From Flavobacteriales bacterium (GTDB lineage Bacteria > Bacteroidota > Bacteroidia > Flavobacteriales_F > PHOS-HE28): a DNA stretch of 49,009 nt. Of the stretch, positions 10,366 through 19,089 are shown piece by piece. The stretch lies in assembly GCA_016721005.1 (NCBI GenBank), contig JADKJM010000002.1, positions 1-49,009 on the forward strand. Reading direction: 5' to 3'. A program made the translations under genes and the position numbers. Under the pieces are notes generated by a model that was given only the letters and a program-made list of their open reading frames with translations, did not search any database and was not told the origin of the DNA. The stretch's first letter is position 1. The number at the start of each line of letters is the position of its first letter.

Positions 10366-12246
10366 TCAGTTGCTCAGGAGGGTGATGACGAGAAAGATGA
10401 TGATGCCCGCGACCATGGCCAGCAGATGGAAACTCGCGTTACCGGTCTGTAGTTTGCGCACCACGTTGCCCACACGCAGCGCGGCTTCGCCCACACCGTT
10501 CTGCAAGGGGACCATGATCCGCAACTCACCGATGGAATGGAAGTGTTCACTTAACCAGCCGTAGGGTTTCTCGAAGAGCGCAGCATACAGTTCATCCACG
10601 CGCCAGCGCTGTGCGATCAGGCGCTTCAAGAGCGGCATGTCGGCTTCATCGCCCTCCAAGGTGGTACGCTTCACGAAGCGGCCATAAGCGAAGGCGATCG
10701 TCGTGAACACAAGCACTGCTGTGATCCCCATCAGGATCCATTCGGTCGATGCGCTCAGTTCGATCTCCTCGGACCGGATCGCAGCGGCTGCACTTTCCAG
10801 GAAGTGCTTCATCGGCTCGTGACCGCCGAAGAGGTGCGGCAGGTTCAACGCCCCACCGACCACGCTCAACACGGCCAGCACCATCAGCGGCACCGTCATC
10901 GTAAGCGGACTTTCGTGCGCATGCGCCTTGCCGCGATACGTTCCATAGAACACCAGGAACAGCAGGCGGAACATGTAGAACGTGGTGAGCACCGCACCGA
11001 ACACCAGCAGCCCGAAAGCCACGGGCGAATGTTGGAAGGCGTGTGCAAGGATGAGGTCCTTGCTGAAGAAGCCGCTCATCAGCGGAAGTCCGGAGATCGC
11101 GATGGTGCCGATGAAGAAGGTGACGAAGGTGATCTTGATCGAGCCTTTCAACCCGCCCATCTTCCGGATGTCCTGTTCGCCGCCCAAGGCGTGGATCACA
11201 CTACCGGCAGCCAGGAAGAGCAGGGCTTTGAAGAAGGCGTGCGTGGTCACATGGAACATGGCTGCGCTGTATGCGCCCATGCCGAGCGCCGCGAACATGT
11301 AGCCCAACTGGCTCACCGTGGAATACGCGAGTACTTTCTTGATGTCGTTCTGGAAGAGGCCGATGGTGGCTGCGAGCAATGCGGTCGCTGTTCCGGTCCA
11401 CAGGATCACATCACGCGTGTACGGCACCAGGTCGAAGAGTACCGAGCTGCGCACCACGAGGAAGACGCCAGCGGTGACCATGGTGGCGGCGTGGATCAGC
11501 GCGCTCACCGGCGTAGGACCCGCCATGGCATCGGGCAGCCAGGTGAAGAGCGGGATCTGCGCGCTCTTACCCGTGGCCCCGAAGAAGAGCAGGAGCGTGA
11601 TGGCGAGCAGTCCCCACGCGGGGATCGAATGCGCGTTCTCCATCACTGCGGTGTACTCCAAGGTGCCGAGGAAGTGGAAGAGCAGCGCCATGGCGAGCAC
11701 CATGCCCACATCGCCGATGCGGTTCATAACGAAGGCCTTCCGCGCAGCGTAGTTGTAATCCGGCTTGGTGTACCAGAAACCGATGAGGAGGTAACTGCAC
11801 AGGCCCACGCCTTCCCAACCGATGAAGGTCACGAGGAAGTTGGAACCCATCACCAGCATCAGCATCGCGAAGCTGAAGAGGTTCAGCTGCGCGAAGAAGG
11901 TCGGTGCGCGCTCGTCGTCGTGCATGTACCCGATGGAGTAGAGGTGGATCAGTGCACCCACGCCGGTCACGATCAACATCATCGTCAACGACAACGCATC
12001 GATGCGCAACGCCAACGGGATGTCCATACCCGTGATGCTGAGCCAGTCGAGAACGCGTACCGTGCGACCACCCGCTGCGGTATCGAACCCGGAGAAGAGG
12101 ATGACCGTGGCAACGAAGGAGATCGCGATCAGCGCCGTGGCGATCGAGCCTGCGACGGTCGCGCTGAACTTGCGACGCAAGGCGGACAGCAGGACCGCCC
12201 CCGCCAAGGGCAGGGCGGGGACCAACACCGCGAGGAGGTCCGTCAT
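10366..12246 (-). CDS. nuoL: NADH-quinone oxidoreductase subunit L
   Basis: The largest antiporter-like subunit, 626 residues, with the long lateral amphipathic helix near its C-terminus that braces the membrane arm. Conserved text includes FIGWEGVGLCSYLLIGFWY, LPDAMAGPTPVSALIHAATM, and LAYSTVSQLGYMFAALGMG. I place the start at ATG 12246 (MTDLLAV) rather than the ATG six bases upstream, because the repaired nuoK frame ends in TGA overlapping this ATG by one base (TGATG). The last residues are followed directly by nuoM. Confidence 0.95.
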   Translation of the reverse strand: MTDLLAVLVPALPLAGAVLLSALRRKFSATVAGSIATALIAISFVATVILFSGFDTAAGGRTVRVLDWLSITGMDIPLALRIDALSLTMMLIVTGVGALIHLYSIGYMHDDERAPTFFAQLNLFSFAMLMLVMGSNFLVTFIGWEGVGLCSYLLIGFWYTKPDYNYAARKAFVMNRIGDVGMVLAMALLFHFLGTLEYTAVMENAHSIPAWGLLAITLLLFFGATGKSAQIPLFTWLPDAMAGPTPVSALIHAATMVTAGVFLVVRSSVLFDLVPYTRDVILWTGTATALLAATIGLFQNDIKKVLAYSTVSQLGYMFAALGMGAYSAAMFHVTTHAFFKALLFLAAGSVIHALGGEQDIRKMGGLKGSIKITFVTFFIGTIAISGLPLMSGFFSKDLILAHAFQHSPVAFGLLVFGAVLTTFYMFRLLFLVFYGTYRGKAHAHESPLTMTVPLMVLAVLSVVGGALNLPHLFGGHEPMKHFLESAAAAIRSEEIELSASTEWILMGITAVLVFTTIAFAYGRFVKRTTLEGDEADMPLLKRLIAQRWRVDELYAALFEKPYGWLSEHFHSIGELRIMVPLQNGVGEAALRVGNVVRKLQTGNASFHLLAMVAGIIIFLVITLLSN

Positions 12247-12579
12247 CACCATTTCAAGCGGTTCAATTGGTTCACATCCACGCTATCCACGTTGCGCTTC
12301 ATCATCACCAGGGATGGCCAGGCCGACGGTCACTTCCGCAGCCGCTACCAGCATGATGAAGAAGACGAAGACCTGTGCCCGCGGATCACTGTGGTAGGCG
12401 CTGAAGGCGGTAAGCAACAGGTTCACGCTGTTGAACATCAACTCCAAGCACATGAGGATGATGATCGTGTTGCGACGGAACACCACACCTGCAATGCCAA
12501 TACTGAACAGCAGGAAACTCAGGATCACGTAGTGCTCCAATGGGACGACCCGGATGGCGGTGATAATGCCCTCGTTCAT
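12246..12579 (-). CDS. nuoK: NADH-quinone oxidoreductase subunit K (frameshift in last quarter)
   Basis: NuoK is a three-span subunit of the proton path. The start MNEGIITAIRVVPLEHYVIL (ATG 12579, two bases after the nuoJ stop) and helices two and three with the conserved glutamates (LMCLELMFNSVN and LVAAAEVTVGLAI) are present. The uncorrected frame ends in PGDDEAQRG at 12283. Removing one C from the CCC near 12312 gives LVMMKRNVDSVDVNQLNRLK and a TGA at 12248-12246 that overlaps the nuoL start, as in intact operons. I therefore take the indel as a sequence error. Confidence 0.9.
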
Positions 12580-12581
12580 GG

Positions 12582-13112
12582 TCAAGCCTTGCTGGGTTCA
12601 ACTCCGTCCTTAGGGACCACGACCTTCTCCTTTTTCGCCAACATCACCACGCCCACCATCGCACTGAGGAAGAGCACGCTGCTCACCTCGAACGGAAGGA
12701 GGAACTCCTTAAAGAGGGATAGTCCGACACTGCGCACGAGACCGACGCCAGGGTCGAATTCATTCGCGGGTGTGATGTTGATGCCATGACGAATGGCCGC
12801 CATAAGTGTGAGGAAGAACAAGCCGCCCGCAAGTACCGCTGCCACGCGCGTGCCCAAGGTCTTCATCGGTTCGGTGGCCTTGTTCAGGTTCAGGAGCATG
12901 ATCACAAAGAGGAAGAGCACCATGATGGCACCGGTGTACACGATGATGTGGACCATCGCCAGGAACTGGGCATTCAGCAGGATGTAGTGCCCGGCGATGC
13001 TGAGGAAGCAGACCACCAGGGCGATCACACTGTTGATCGGGCTGCGCGCGCTCACGACGATCAGCGCACTGATCACGCTGATGGCGGCGAAGAGGTAGAA
13101 GAACGCGAGCAT
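12582..13112 (-). CDS. nuoJ: NADH-quinone oxidoreductase subunit J
   Basis: A 176-residue membrane subunit of complex I with five hydrophobic spans. The diagnostic stretch VIALVVCFLSIAGHYILLNA followed by QFLAMVHIIVYTGAIMVLFL contains helix 3, which carries the pi-bulge hinge in solved complexes. The tail GVVMLAKKEKVVVPKDGVEP is charged and cytoplasmic. It starts six bases after nuoI ends and stops two bases before nuoK. Confidence 0.95.
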   Translation of the reverse strand: MLAFFYLFAAISVISALIVVSARSPINSVIALVVCFLSIAGHYILLNAQFLAMVHIIVYTGAIMVLFLFVIMLLNLNKATEPMKTLGTRVAAVLAGGLFFLTLMAAIRHGINITPANEFDPGVGLVRSVGLSLFKEFLLPFEVSSVLFLSAMVGVVMLAKKEKVVVPKDGVEPSKA

Positions 13113-13118
13113 CCGGTC

Positions 13119-13706
13119 CTAACGATTGTGCGCGTAACGCTTTTCTTGTTTGAACGTGATCACCCCGGGCGTTTGGCGTTTACTCACGTCCACACGCTTG
13201 GCGGGGTCCATGGGCTCCACCAATTCATCCTTCCCGAAGACGAAGGGCATACGCAAGTAATCCGCTTGAACGATACGGTCCGTAAGGAAGATGGCCTCCT
13301 TCGGACAGGCCTCTTCGCAATCGCCACAGAAGATGCACCGCAGCATGTCGATCTCATAGATGCGGGCGTATTTCTCCTCGCGGTACAAATGCTCTTCGCC
13401 CGGCTTGCGCTCGGCAGCCACCATCGTGATCGCTTCCGCCGGACAGGCCACGGCGCATAGCCCACAGGCCGTGCAGCGCTCGCGTCCCTTCTCGTCGCGT
13501 TTCAAGATGTGTTGGCCCCTATAGATCTCCGCGATGGGCCGCTTCTGCTCCGGGTATTTGATCGTGGGTTTCTTGCGGAGGAAGTGGCGGATGGTGATGG
13601 ACAGGCCGCGAACGATCTCGGGCAGGTAGATGCGCTCCATGAGCGTCATCTTCTTGTTGCTCACCACGCGGGAGCGGTCCGTCAGCGGTGTCATCGCGGC
13701 GCCCAT
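13119..13706 (-). CDS. nuoI: NADH-quinone oxidoreductase subunit I (two 4Fe-4S clusters)
   Basis: This 195-residue peripheral subunit carries iron-sulphur clusters N6a and N6b on the electron path to NuoB. Both binding motifs are complete: CTACGLCAVACP at about residues 78-89 and CIFCGDCEEACP at about residues 124-135. An N-terminal amphipathic segment (IVRGLSITIRHFLRKKP) fits the membrane-arm contact. The start ATG 13706 lies one base after the nuoH stop (TGA-G-ATG). The C-terminal tail after the second cluster is about 60 residues, as in other Bacteroidota. Confidence 0.95.
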   Translation of the reverse strand: MGAAMTPLTDRSRVVSNKKMTLMERIYLPEIVRGLSITIRHFLRKKPTIKYPEQKRPIAEIYRGQHILKRDEKGRERCTACGLCAVACPAEAITMVAAERKPGEEHLYREEKYARIYEIDMLRCIFCGDCEEACPKEAIFLTDRIVQADYLRMPFVFGKDELVEPMDPAKRVDVSKRQTPGVITFKQEKRYAHNR

Positions 13707-13707
13707 C

Positions 13708-14721
13708 TCAGTGGTTGAAGAGGTAATGGATGCCGCCGGTGAGCAGGATGTTCAGGATACCCAAGGGGATCAGCTTCTTCCAACCCAGGTTCATCAACTG
13801 GTCGAAGCGGAAGCGCGGCACCGACCAACGCACCCACATGAAGAAGAAGATGAAGAAGAAGGTCTTGGCGAACATCGCCGCGACACCGATGATCGCCGCC
13901 ACGTTCGGATCGAGGCCCAAGGATGCCAGGCCCGGCACATGGTAACCGCCGAAGTACAGCGTGGAGATCACCGCGCTGCTGATGAACATGTTGGTGTACT
14001 CCGCGAAGAGGTAGAAGCCCAGACGCATGCTGCTGAACTCCGTGTGATAGCCGCCCACCAGTTCCGTCTCGCACTCGGGCATGTCGAAGGGTGCGCGGTT
14101 GGTCTCGGCGAAGGCGCACACGAGGAACAGCAGGAATCCGAGCGGTTGTTGGATGATGCCCCAGCCATGCGCGATCTGGTAGTCCACGATCCCGCTGAGG
14201 CTCAACGTGCCGGTAAGCATCACCAGCGCCACGATGCTAAGACCCATGCCGAGTTCGTAGCTCACCATCTGGCTCGCGGCGCGCACCGCGCCCAGCAACG
14301 CGAACTTGTTGTTGCTGGCCCAGCCGCCGAGCATGATGCCATACACGCCGATGCTCACCATCGCGAAGACGTAGAGGATGCCGATCTCCGGATCCGCACC
14401 CTGTAGGTTGATAGTGGTGCCGAAGACCGTGAGCGTACCTCCCCAAGGGATCACCACGCCGGTGAGCAACGCTGTTACCATCGCGATCGCGGGTCCGAGG
14501 AGGAAGAGCTTCTTGTTCGCGTGGAGCGGAACGAAATCCTCCTTCATGAACATCTTCGTTCCATCGGCGAGCGGTTGCAGGATCCCGAAAGGCCCCGCCC
14601 GGTTGGGGCCGATGCGATCCTGAAGGAAGGCAGCGACCTTGCGCTCACCATACGTGGAATACGCGGCCACGGAAAGCGTGATCACGAAGAGCACCAGCAG
14701 GAAGATGGCGGTGGCGATCAT
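13708..14721 (-). CDS. nuoH: NADH-quinone oxidoreductase subunit H
   Basis: NuoH forms the quinone-binding chamber at the junction of the two arms of complex I. The 337-residue protein has eight or so hydrophobic spans and the family hallmarks AAFLQDRIGPNRAGPFG near the N-terminus and ETNRAPFDMPECETELVGGY with HTEFSSMRLGFYLFAEY in the middle, the acidic loop lining the quinone site. The start overlaps the nuoG stop by four bases (ATGA), so the two are translationally coupled. Intact. Confidence 0.95.
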   Translation of the reverse strand: MIATAIFLLVLFVITLSVAAYSTYGERKVAAFLQDRIGPNRAGPFGILQPLADGTKMFMKEDFVPLHANKKLFLLGPAIAMVTALLTGVVIPWGGTLTVFGTTINLQGADPEIGILYVFAMVSIGVYGIMLGGWASNNKFALLGAVRAASQMVSYELGMGLSIVALVMLTGTLSLSGIVDYQIAHGWGIIQQPLGFLLFLVCAFAETNRAPFDMPECETELVGGYHTEFSSMRLGFYLFAEYTNMFISSAVISTLYFGGYHVPGLASLGLDPNVAAIIGVAAMFAKTFFFIFFFMWVRWSVPRFRFDQLMNLGWKKLIPLGILNILLTGGIHYLFNH

Positions 14722-15728
14722 CGTTCCTTCAGTTCCTTGTTGCGGACGAGTTCAGGCACGTTCGGTGCTGGCGCTGTAAGCATTTGCTGCTTGGTCTCCA
14801 GTTCATAGTGTCCCTGGCCGATCACGCTGTGGCGATCGATATGCCGAGGGCCTTCCACTTTCCAATCGGCGAGGTCCTTCTTCTCGAAGCGGCAGGTGTT
14901 GCAGATGAACTCCTTCACTTCACCCCACTGGTCCTTGCGGCCGGTCACGCGAAGGACTTCATTCCCCTTCAGCCACAACACGACCTTGCCTCCACATGTT
15001 TCGCACGAGCGATGCGCATCCATGGGCTTGGTGAACCACACCCGGCTGGCGAAGCGAAAGGTCCTGTCGGTGAGCGCACCCACCGGGCACACATCGATCA
15101 TGTTCCCGCTGAAGTCGTTGTCCACCACGTTCTGGATGTAGGTGCTGATCTCGCTCACTTCGCCGCGATTGATCACCCCATGCACACGCCCATCGGTGAT
15201 CTGGTCCGCCACCTTCACGCAGCGGTAGCAGAGGATGCAGCGCGTCATGTGCAGCTTGATCGTATCGCCGATGTCGATGGGCACGAAGGTGCGTCGCTCG
15301 AATTCGTAGCGGCTTGCTTCCGTGCCGTGCTCGTAGCTGAGGTCCTGCAGGTCGCACTCCCCGGCCTGGTCGCAGATCGGGCAATCCAGCGGGTGGTTGA
15401 TCAACAGGAATTCCACCACGCCTTTGCGCGCTTCCAGCAGTTCGGGGCTGGTGGTGTTCTGCACCTCCATGCCGTCCATCACGTTGGTGCGGCAACTGGC
15501 CACCGGCTTGGGCATGGGGCGCGGATCCTTTTCGCTGCCCTTGTTCACCTTCACGAGGCATGAACGGCAGTACCCACCGCTCGTCTTCAAGTGGGTGTAG
15601 TAGCACATCGCCGGCGGCACCACATGGCGGTCGGCCTTGTTGCGCTCGCCGATCATGCGTGCCGCTTGCAGGATCGTGGTCCCTTCCGGGACTTCGATCA
15701 TTACGCCGTCGATGGTGACCTTGGGCAT
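14718..15728 (-). CDS. nuoG: NADH-quinone oxidoreductase subunit G, short Bacteroidota form
   Basis: This is the iron-sulphur subunit that passes electrons from NuoF toward NuoI. Present are the 2Fe-2S motif (PAMCYYTH, then GYCRSCLVKV), the His-ligated cluster motif HPLDCPICDQAGECDLQD and the 4Fe-4S motif RCILCYRCVKVADQ with the later CPVGAL cysteine. An extra SCETCGGKVV stretch follows. The protein is only 336 residues and lacks the C-terminal molybdopterin-like domain of the 900-residue E. coli form. This is normal for Bacteroidota, not a truncation. It is the first gene of the separated nuoG-N block, with its own probable promoter upstream. Confidence 0.93.
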   Translation of the reverse strand: MPKVTIDGVMIEVPEGTTILQAARMIGERNKADRHVVPPAMCYYTHLKTSGGYCRSCLVKVNKGSEKDPRPMPKPVASCRTNVMDGMEVQNTTSPELLEARKGVVEFLLINHPLDCPICDQAGECDLQDLSYEHGTEASRYEFERRTFVPIDIGDTIKLHMTRCILCYRCVKVADQITDGRVHGVINRGEVSEISTYIQNVVDNDFSGNMIDVCPVGALTDRTFRFASRVWFTKPMDAHRSCETCGGKVVLWLKGNEVLRVTGRKDQWGEVKEFICNTCRFEKKDLADWKVEGPRHIDRHSVIGQGHYELETKQQMLTAPAPNVPELVRNKELKER

Positions 15729-15744
15729 GGGAGATTGACGGCGA

Positions 15745-15752
15745 CGAATGTA
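15745..15752 (-). promoter_or_regulatory. probable -7 box upstream of nuoG
   Basis: On the minus strand TACATTCG lies 16 bases before the nuoG ATG. It is one base off the Bacteroidota TAnnTTTG consensus and identical to the box before the permease gene. It would let the nuoG-N block be transcribed without readthrough from nuoF, which is 6 kb away. Confidence 0.4.
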
Positions 15753-16065
15753 AAGCGGTAACTCTTGCCGAATGCGTTACGACTAGTGGATTGCGACCAA
15801 TGCGAGGACCACGATAGTGGTTGAAAAAGGACAGAGCGGGTGCTTGTGCATTATCGAAAGAATAACTAGCGACTAGGACAGCGCTTTGGTCGAAGGTTGC
15901 TAGGTCTGGTGGGCCGGAGGCTAAAGGTCCTGGGTGTTTGTTGGTTGGGAGGTGGGCCAAAGCTTCAGGTTCTTGGTCCTGGCCTTTCGGTGTTGGGTCC
16001 TAGGCCAGCGGTTCGGGCCGTAGGCGAGCGGTATTGGGCATCGAGGTGTTCGGAAACGAGGCTTG

Positions 16066-16334
16066 GGGTGAAGGAATGGCAGGTTGAGGCTCAGGAATCG
16101 TGGCTCATGGTTTCGGTAGCGTTGCTACGGGTGAATGAATGACAGGTCGAGGCATCGGAATCGTCGCTGCGGGTGAATGAATGACAGGTCGAGGCGATGG
16201 ATCGAAGGCGTCGGGTGAAGGAATGGCAGGTCGCGGTTCTGGAATGGACGCTGATGGACACGGAATGGATGGACGGAGTGCATGAATGGCAGCCGGGGGT
16301 GTAGGAATGGACGCAGATGGACTAGAATAGACGC
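16066..16334. repeat. degenerate minisatellite, 21-bp period with 42-bp higher-order unit
   Basis: Three adjacent 42-bp units begin at 16129, 16171 and 16213, each opening with GGGTGAAKGAATGRCAGG; a further copy of the opening lies at 16066, exactly 63 bases (three 21-bp steps) earlier. Degenerate units continue to about 16334 (GGAATGGACGC with GATGGAC). On the minus strand the 21-bp unit translates as a heptad of the form xxIPxPx without stops, for example RPVIHSP and AATIPMP. No cas genes are near and the units are contiguous, so this is not CRISPR. Confidence 0.75.
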
Positions 16335-16491
16335 AGTATGACAAGCAATGGATTGGTGAGGTGAGCATGCGCCCACACCACCGGCTGCTCTCCTTACCGC
16401 TCTCCGCGCGCAAGGACGGAGAAGGGACTAGAGTCTGCAAGCCCCGCCAATGCTGGGAAAGTGTAAATATATTGAAGTTACCGTAACTATG

Positions 16492-16505
16492 GGAACCACG
16501 GTTCC
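16492..16505. promoter_or_regulatory. inverted repeat upstream of the helical protein gene, possible operator
   Basis: GGAACC-AC-GGTTCC is a perfect 6-bp inverted repeat 32 bases before the ATG at 16538, downstream of an AT-rich stretch (TGTAAATATATTG, 16462-16474) that could hold the promoter. It could be a repressor site or an mRNA leader hairpin; nothing else supports either. Confidence 0.25.
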
Positions 16506-16537
16506 GTGCCAAACCCGCCAACAAAAACGGCGCTAAC

Positions 16538-17218
16538 ATGAACAAGCTGAACGAAGACAAAATGAGCATGTTCTATGCTCTGCTGCAAGTGCTGGCGAAG
16601 CACGTTGCAGTTTGGACGGGCCTGGTCCCGTTCAAGAACGCCCACGATGAATTCAAAGGAAACGTGGCGAGTATCGAGGATGCGACACAAACGCAGGAGA
16701 CCAGCCTGAAGGGTGTTGCCCTCGACAAACGATTCAAGAAGGAGAAGATGGTGAAGGCGACGGTAGATATCGCGCATGGGTTGTTCGCATACGCAGTGGA
16801 CGAAGGTGATCTGGTGTTGCAAGCGAAGGTGGACTACAGCCGGAGCGATCTGATGCAAACGCGCGATGCGATCATTGCGCAGACGTGCCAGAACATCCAC
16901 GACATGGCGAATCCGATCATTGCCGCGCTGGGTGCATACGGATTGGTAACCGCCGACCTGACCGCGCAGCAAAGCACGATCGATGCGTACACCGCCACGG
17001 TGGGCTCGCCCCGCGCTGCACTGACGGTGCGCAAGGGTGCGACCGCAGAGATAGAGGCGCTGGTGAAGGACAGCATGAAGATCTTGAACAACCGGATGGA
17101 CAAGCTGATGCCGGAGTTCGAGGGAAGCAACCCTGACTTCTTCCAGGAGTACTTCGATGCGCGCATGATCGTGAACAGTGGGACGACGAAGCAGGAGGAC
17201 GAGGCTGCGGCCGCCTGA
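16538..17218 (+). CDS. uncharacterised helical protein of a Bacteroidota family
   Basis: A 226-residue soluble protein, almost entirely alpha-helical by composition, with no signal peptide, membrane span or enzyme motif. Visible segments include KKEKMVKATVDIAHGLFAYA, a central IHDMANPIIAALGAYGLVTA, and a C-terminal YFDARMIVNSGTTKQ. I recognise the general pattern from unnamed Bacteroidota proteins that often occur as several paralogues per genome near secreted proteins; no function is known to me. The reading frame is intact with good codon use. It is followed within 25 bases by a strong terminator, so it is a single-gene unit. Confidence 0.75.
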   Translation: MNKLNEDKMSMFYALLQVLAKHVAVWTGLVPFKNAHDEFKGNVASIEDATQTQETSLKGVALDKRFKKEKMVKATVDIAHGLFAYAVDEGDLVLQAKVDYSRSDLMQTRDAIIAQTCQNIHDMANPIIAALGAYGLVTADLTAQQSTIDAYTATVGSPRAALTVRKGATAEIEALVKDSMKILNNRMDKLMPEFEGSNPDFFQEYFDARMIVNSGTTKQEDEAAAA

Positions 17219-17240
17219 CATAGAACTACACTACTTGAAT

Positions 17241-17266
17241 AAGCCCCGGACTGGTCTCCGGGGCTT
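17241..17266 (+). terminator. terminator after the helical protein gene
   Basis: A perfect 10-bp stem (AAGCCCCGGA / TCCGGGGCTT) with a 6-base loop, 22 bases after the stop, followed by the T-rich stretch GTTCGTTTCATTTG. Confidence 0.85.
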
Positions 17267-17403
17267 GTTCGTTTCATTTGTTTGCGCGACAACCTACCGC
17301 GGACCAGTTACGAGAGTTTTCTACAGCATGCAATTCTCACTTACATATGTTAACGCTGTCGGGCAGACGCTCAGGAGGCGAGCTGATCCAAAACCGAACA
17401 GCA

Positions 17404-19086
17404 ATGAGCATATTGAGACTGGCAATGTCTTGCGGCCTTCTTTGGCCTAAGCGCAACAACGCCATTTTCTACCTGGCGCTCTCGCCCTCGCGCATCGGCA
17501 TCGATCTGCTCGCGGTGGACGATTGGCTGGTGGCCGACAACGCTCTGTACATGCAGCACAACACCTTCAACCTCTATGGCGTGAACCTGAACGGCTGCCG
17601 CCGCACCGAGGTGAGCTGCAACGCGATCACGAGCACGGACCATAACCTGATCAACGACCGCCAGGCGGCGATCCGCAACTTCAAGGGCAGCGACCCGCTG
17701 ATCAGCTGCAACGAGATGAACTGGACCACCAACGGCCTCCTCTTCAATGGCGAGACGCCCGGCACCGATGTGCGCGGCAACAAGATGCGCAAGCACCGCT
17801 GGGGGCTGCATCTGGGCAATACGGCAGTGATCGGCACCCAGGAAGTAAAGGGCAACCTCTGGTACTTCCCGCCGGTAGGCAGTGGCCTGGGTGCGCTGAA
17901 CCAACATCAGGATGCTGATCTCTATCCATTCACCTACCTCCCAGCCATCATCAGCGGCGGTAATACGGAGCCGCCCTCATGGTCGCCGCAGTTGTGGTTC
18001 CTGGTGGATCTTCTCGGCAGCAATTACGAGTGCATAAGCGACAACGAAGGTGACTATTGCAGCCAGTTCTACGCGGAACGCTGCACGGGCTGCCTCACGG
18101 AATTGGATGAGCGCGTGGCCAGCGGTGAGATCGAGAACAACCCCTACACCGCCGAGACCCGCTGGGCCTTGGAAGGCGATCTCTACAAGAAACTGGACGA
18201 CCACCCGGAACTGCGTACGGCGCACCCGGACCTAGAGGACTTCTACACTGAATTGCAAGGCAGCGCCATCGCGGCCTTCAAGGGGGTGGACGATGCGCAG
18301 ATAGGCCTTTACGACCTGGACGCGAACGTAGCAGAACAGCTTGTGCTGAACCGAGAGCAAGCCGATGGGCTGGCCGTGCAGATCGCTGCCGCGATCGATG
18401 CCCTCACCGAGCCGAACCTCAGCGCCGCCCAGCGCGCCGCAGCATTAGCCGACCTGAACGGGTACCGCTCGGCCCTGAGCCAGCTGGTCGCCTACAACAC
18501 CAGCGCGCTGCACTTGGCGAGCACCAGCAAGGTGCTTAGCGCGGAGAGCGTAAAGACCATCAACGCCGCCATCGGCACCAGCGCCTTGATCGAGGCCAAC
18601 CAGAAGGCGGTGAACGAGACCCACCTAGCCACGATCGGCAAGGATGTGGACGAGTTCACCACGGCACAGGCTGAGGCGCTCTATGAGATCGCCAACCAGT
18701 GCCCCATGACGGGTGGCAACGCCGTGTTCAAGGCACGGGCGATGTACCAGCTGATCGATGGCAGCGTGGAGTTCGATGATGTGATGCTGTGCCTGCAGGA
18801 AGGCTTCGTGATCAAGAGCGTGCTTGTGCATGGCGCCATAGCAGCCTCGGTCCTCCCCAATCCTGCCGATGACCGCGCCACACTGGTGCTGGAGCAGCCG
18901 CTGGAAGAGCCGGGCACCTTCATGCTGTACAACGCGCAAGGGTCGATGGTTATGAGCCGGGTGGTGCCTAAGGATGCGCGACGCTTGGAATTCGGGACGA
19001 CCGAGCTTGCACCTGGCTTATACCATTTCACGCTGCGATCCACCACGGGTGCGGTAGCCTCGGGCAAGCTGGCGATAAACCACTGA
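17404..19086 (+). pseudogene. 5'-truncated T9SS-secreted beta-helix protein
   Basis: The open frame extends from 17278, with ATG 17404 the most plausible available start. The protein has no export signal in frame, although MSILRLAMS followed in the next frame by LAAFFGLSATT hints at a broken one. The text then begins abruptly inside a parallel beta-helix (NTFNLYGVNLNGC, AITSTDHNLI, LLFNGETPGTDVRGNKM, WGLHLGNTAVIG). A helical middle follows, and a complete type A T9SS sorting domain closes it (VLPNPADDRATLVLEQPLEE to LAPGLYHFTLRSTTGAVASG). A sorting domain needs an N-terminal signal peptide, so this is probably the 3' part of a longer gene cut at about 17450. First of three closely packed plus-strand genes. 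Confidence 0.65.
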
Positions 19087-19089
19087 GCC

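Larger units (their letters stand above)
15753..16537. other. 785-bp non-coding stretch before the divergent nuoG and helical-protein genes
   Basis: I see no convincing gene here. The first 110 bases are AT-richer spacer. Bases about 15880-16065 are G/T-rich on the plus strand, with loose repeats of GGTCCTGG and TTGGGTCCTAGGCC. Bases 16066-16334 hold a 21-bp-period minisatellite. The last 150 bases contain the start region of the downstream gene. A minus-strand reading frame through the repeats codes a proline heptad, but it overlaps the start of the next gene and looks accidental. Confidence 0.6.

Noticed and set aside
12290..12330. Programmed frameshift in nuoK
   Set aside because: No slippery heptamer with a downstream structure was seen, NuoK is not known to be recoded, and the same one-base type of error occurs in many other genes of the window.
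10804..12789. Very long plus-strand open frame (661 codons) antisense to nuoL, nuoK and nuoJ
   Set aside because: Its composition (Gln, Glu, Arg, His rich) is what high-GC membrane-protein genes give on the opposite strand, and the nuo genes on the minus strand are certain. The same holds for 9381-10385 and 13630-14406.
16066..16334. CRISPR array
   Set aside because: The units are contiguous with no unique spacers and no cas gene is in the window.
16105..16569. Minus-strand open frame with a proline-rich heptad repeat, 154 codons
   Set aside because: It is the translation of the minisatellite, its start region is antisense to the start of the 16538 gene, and the non-repeat part looks like no protein. 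Kept as a repeat, not a gene.
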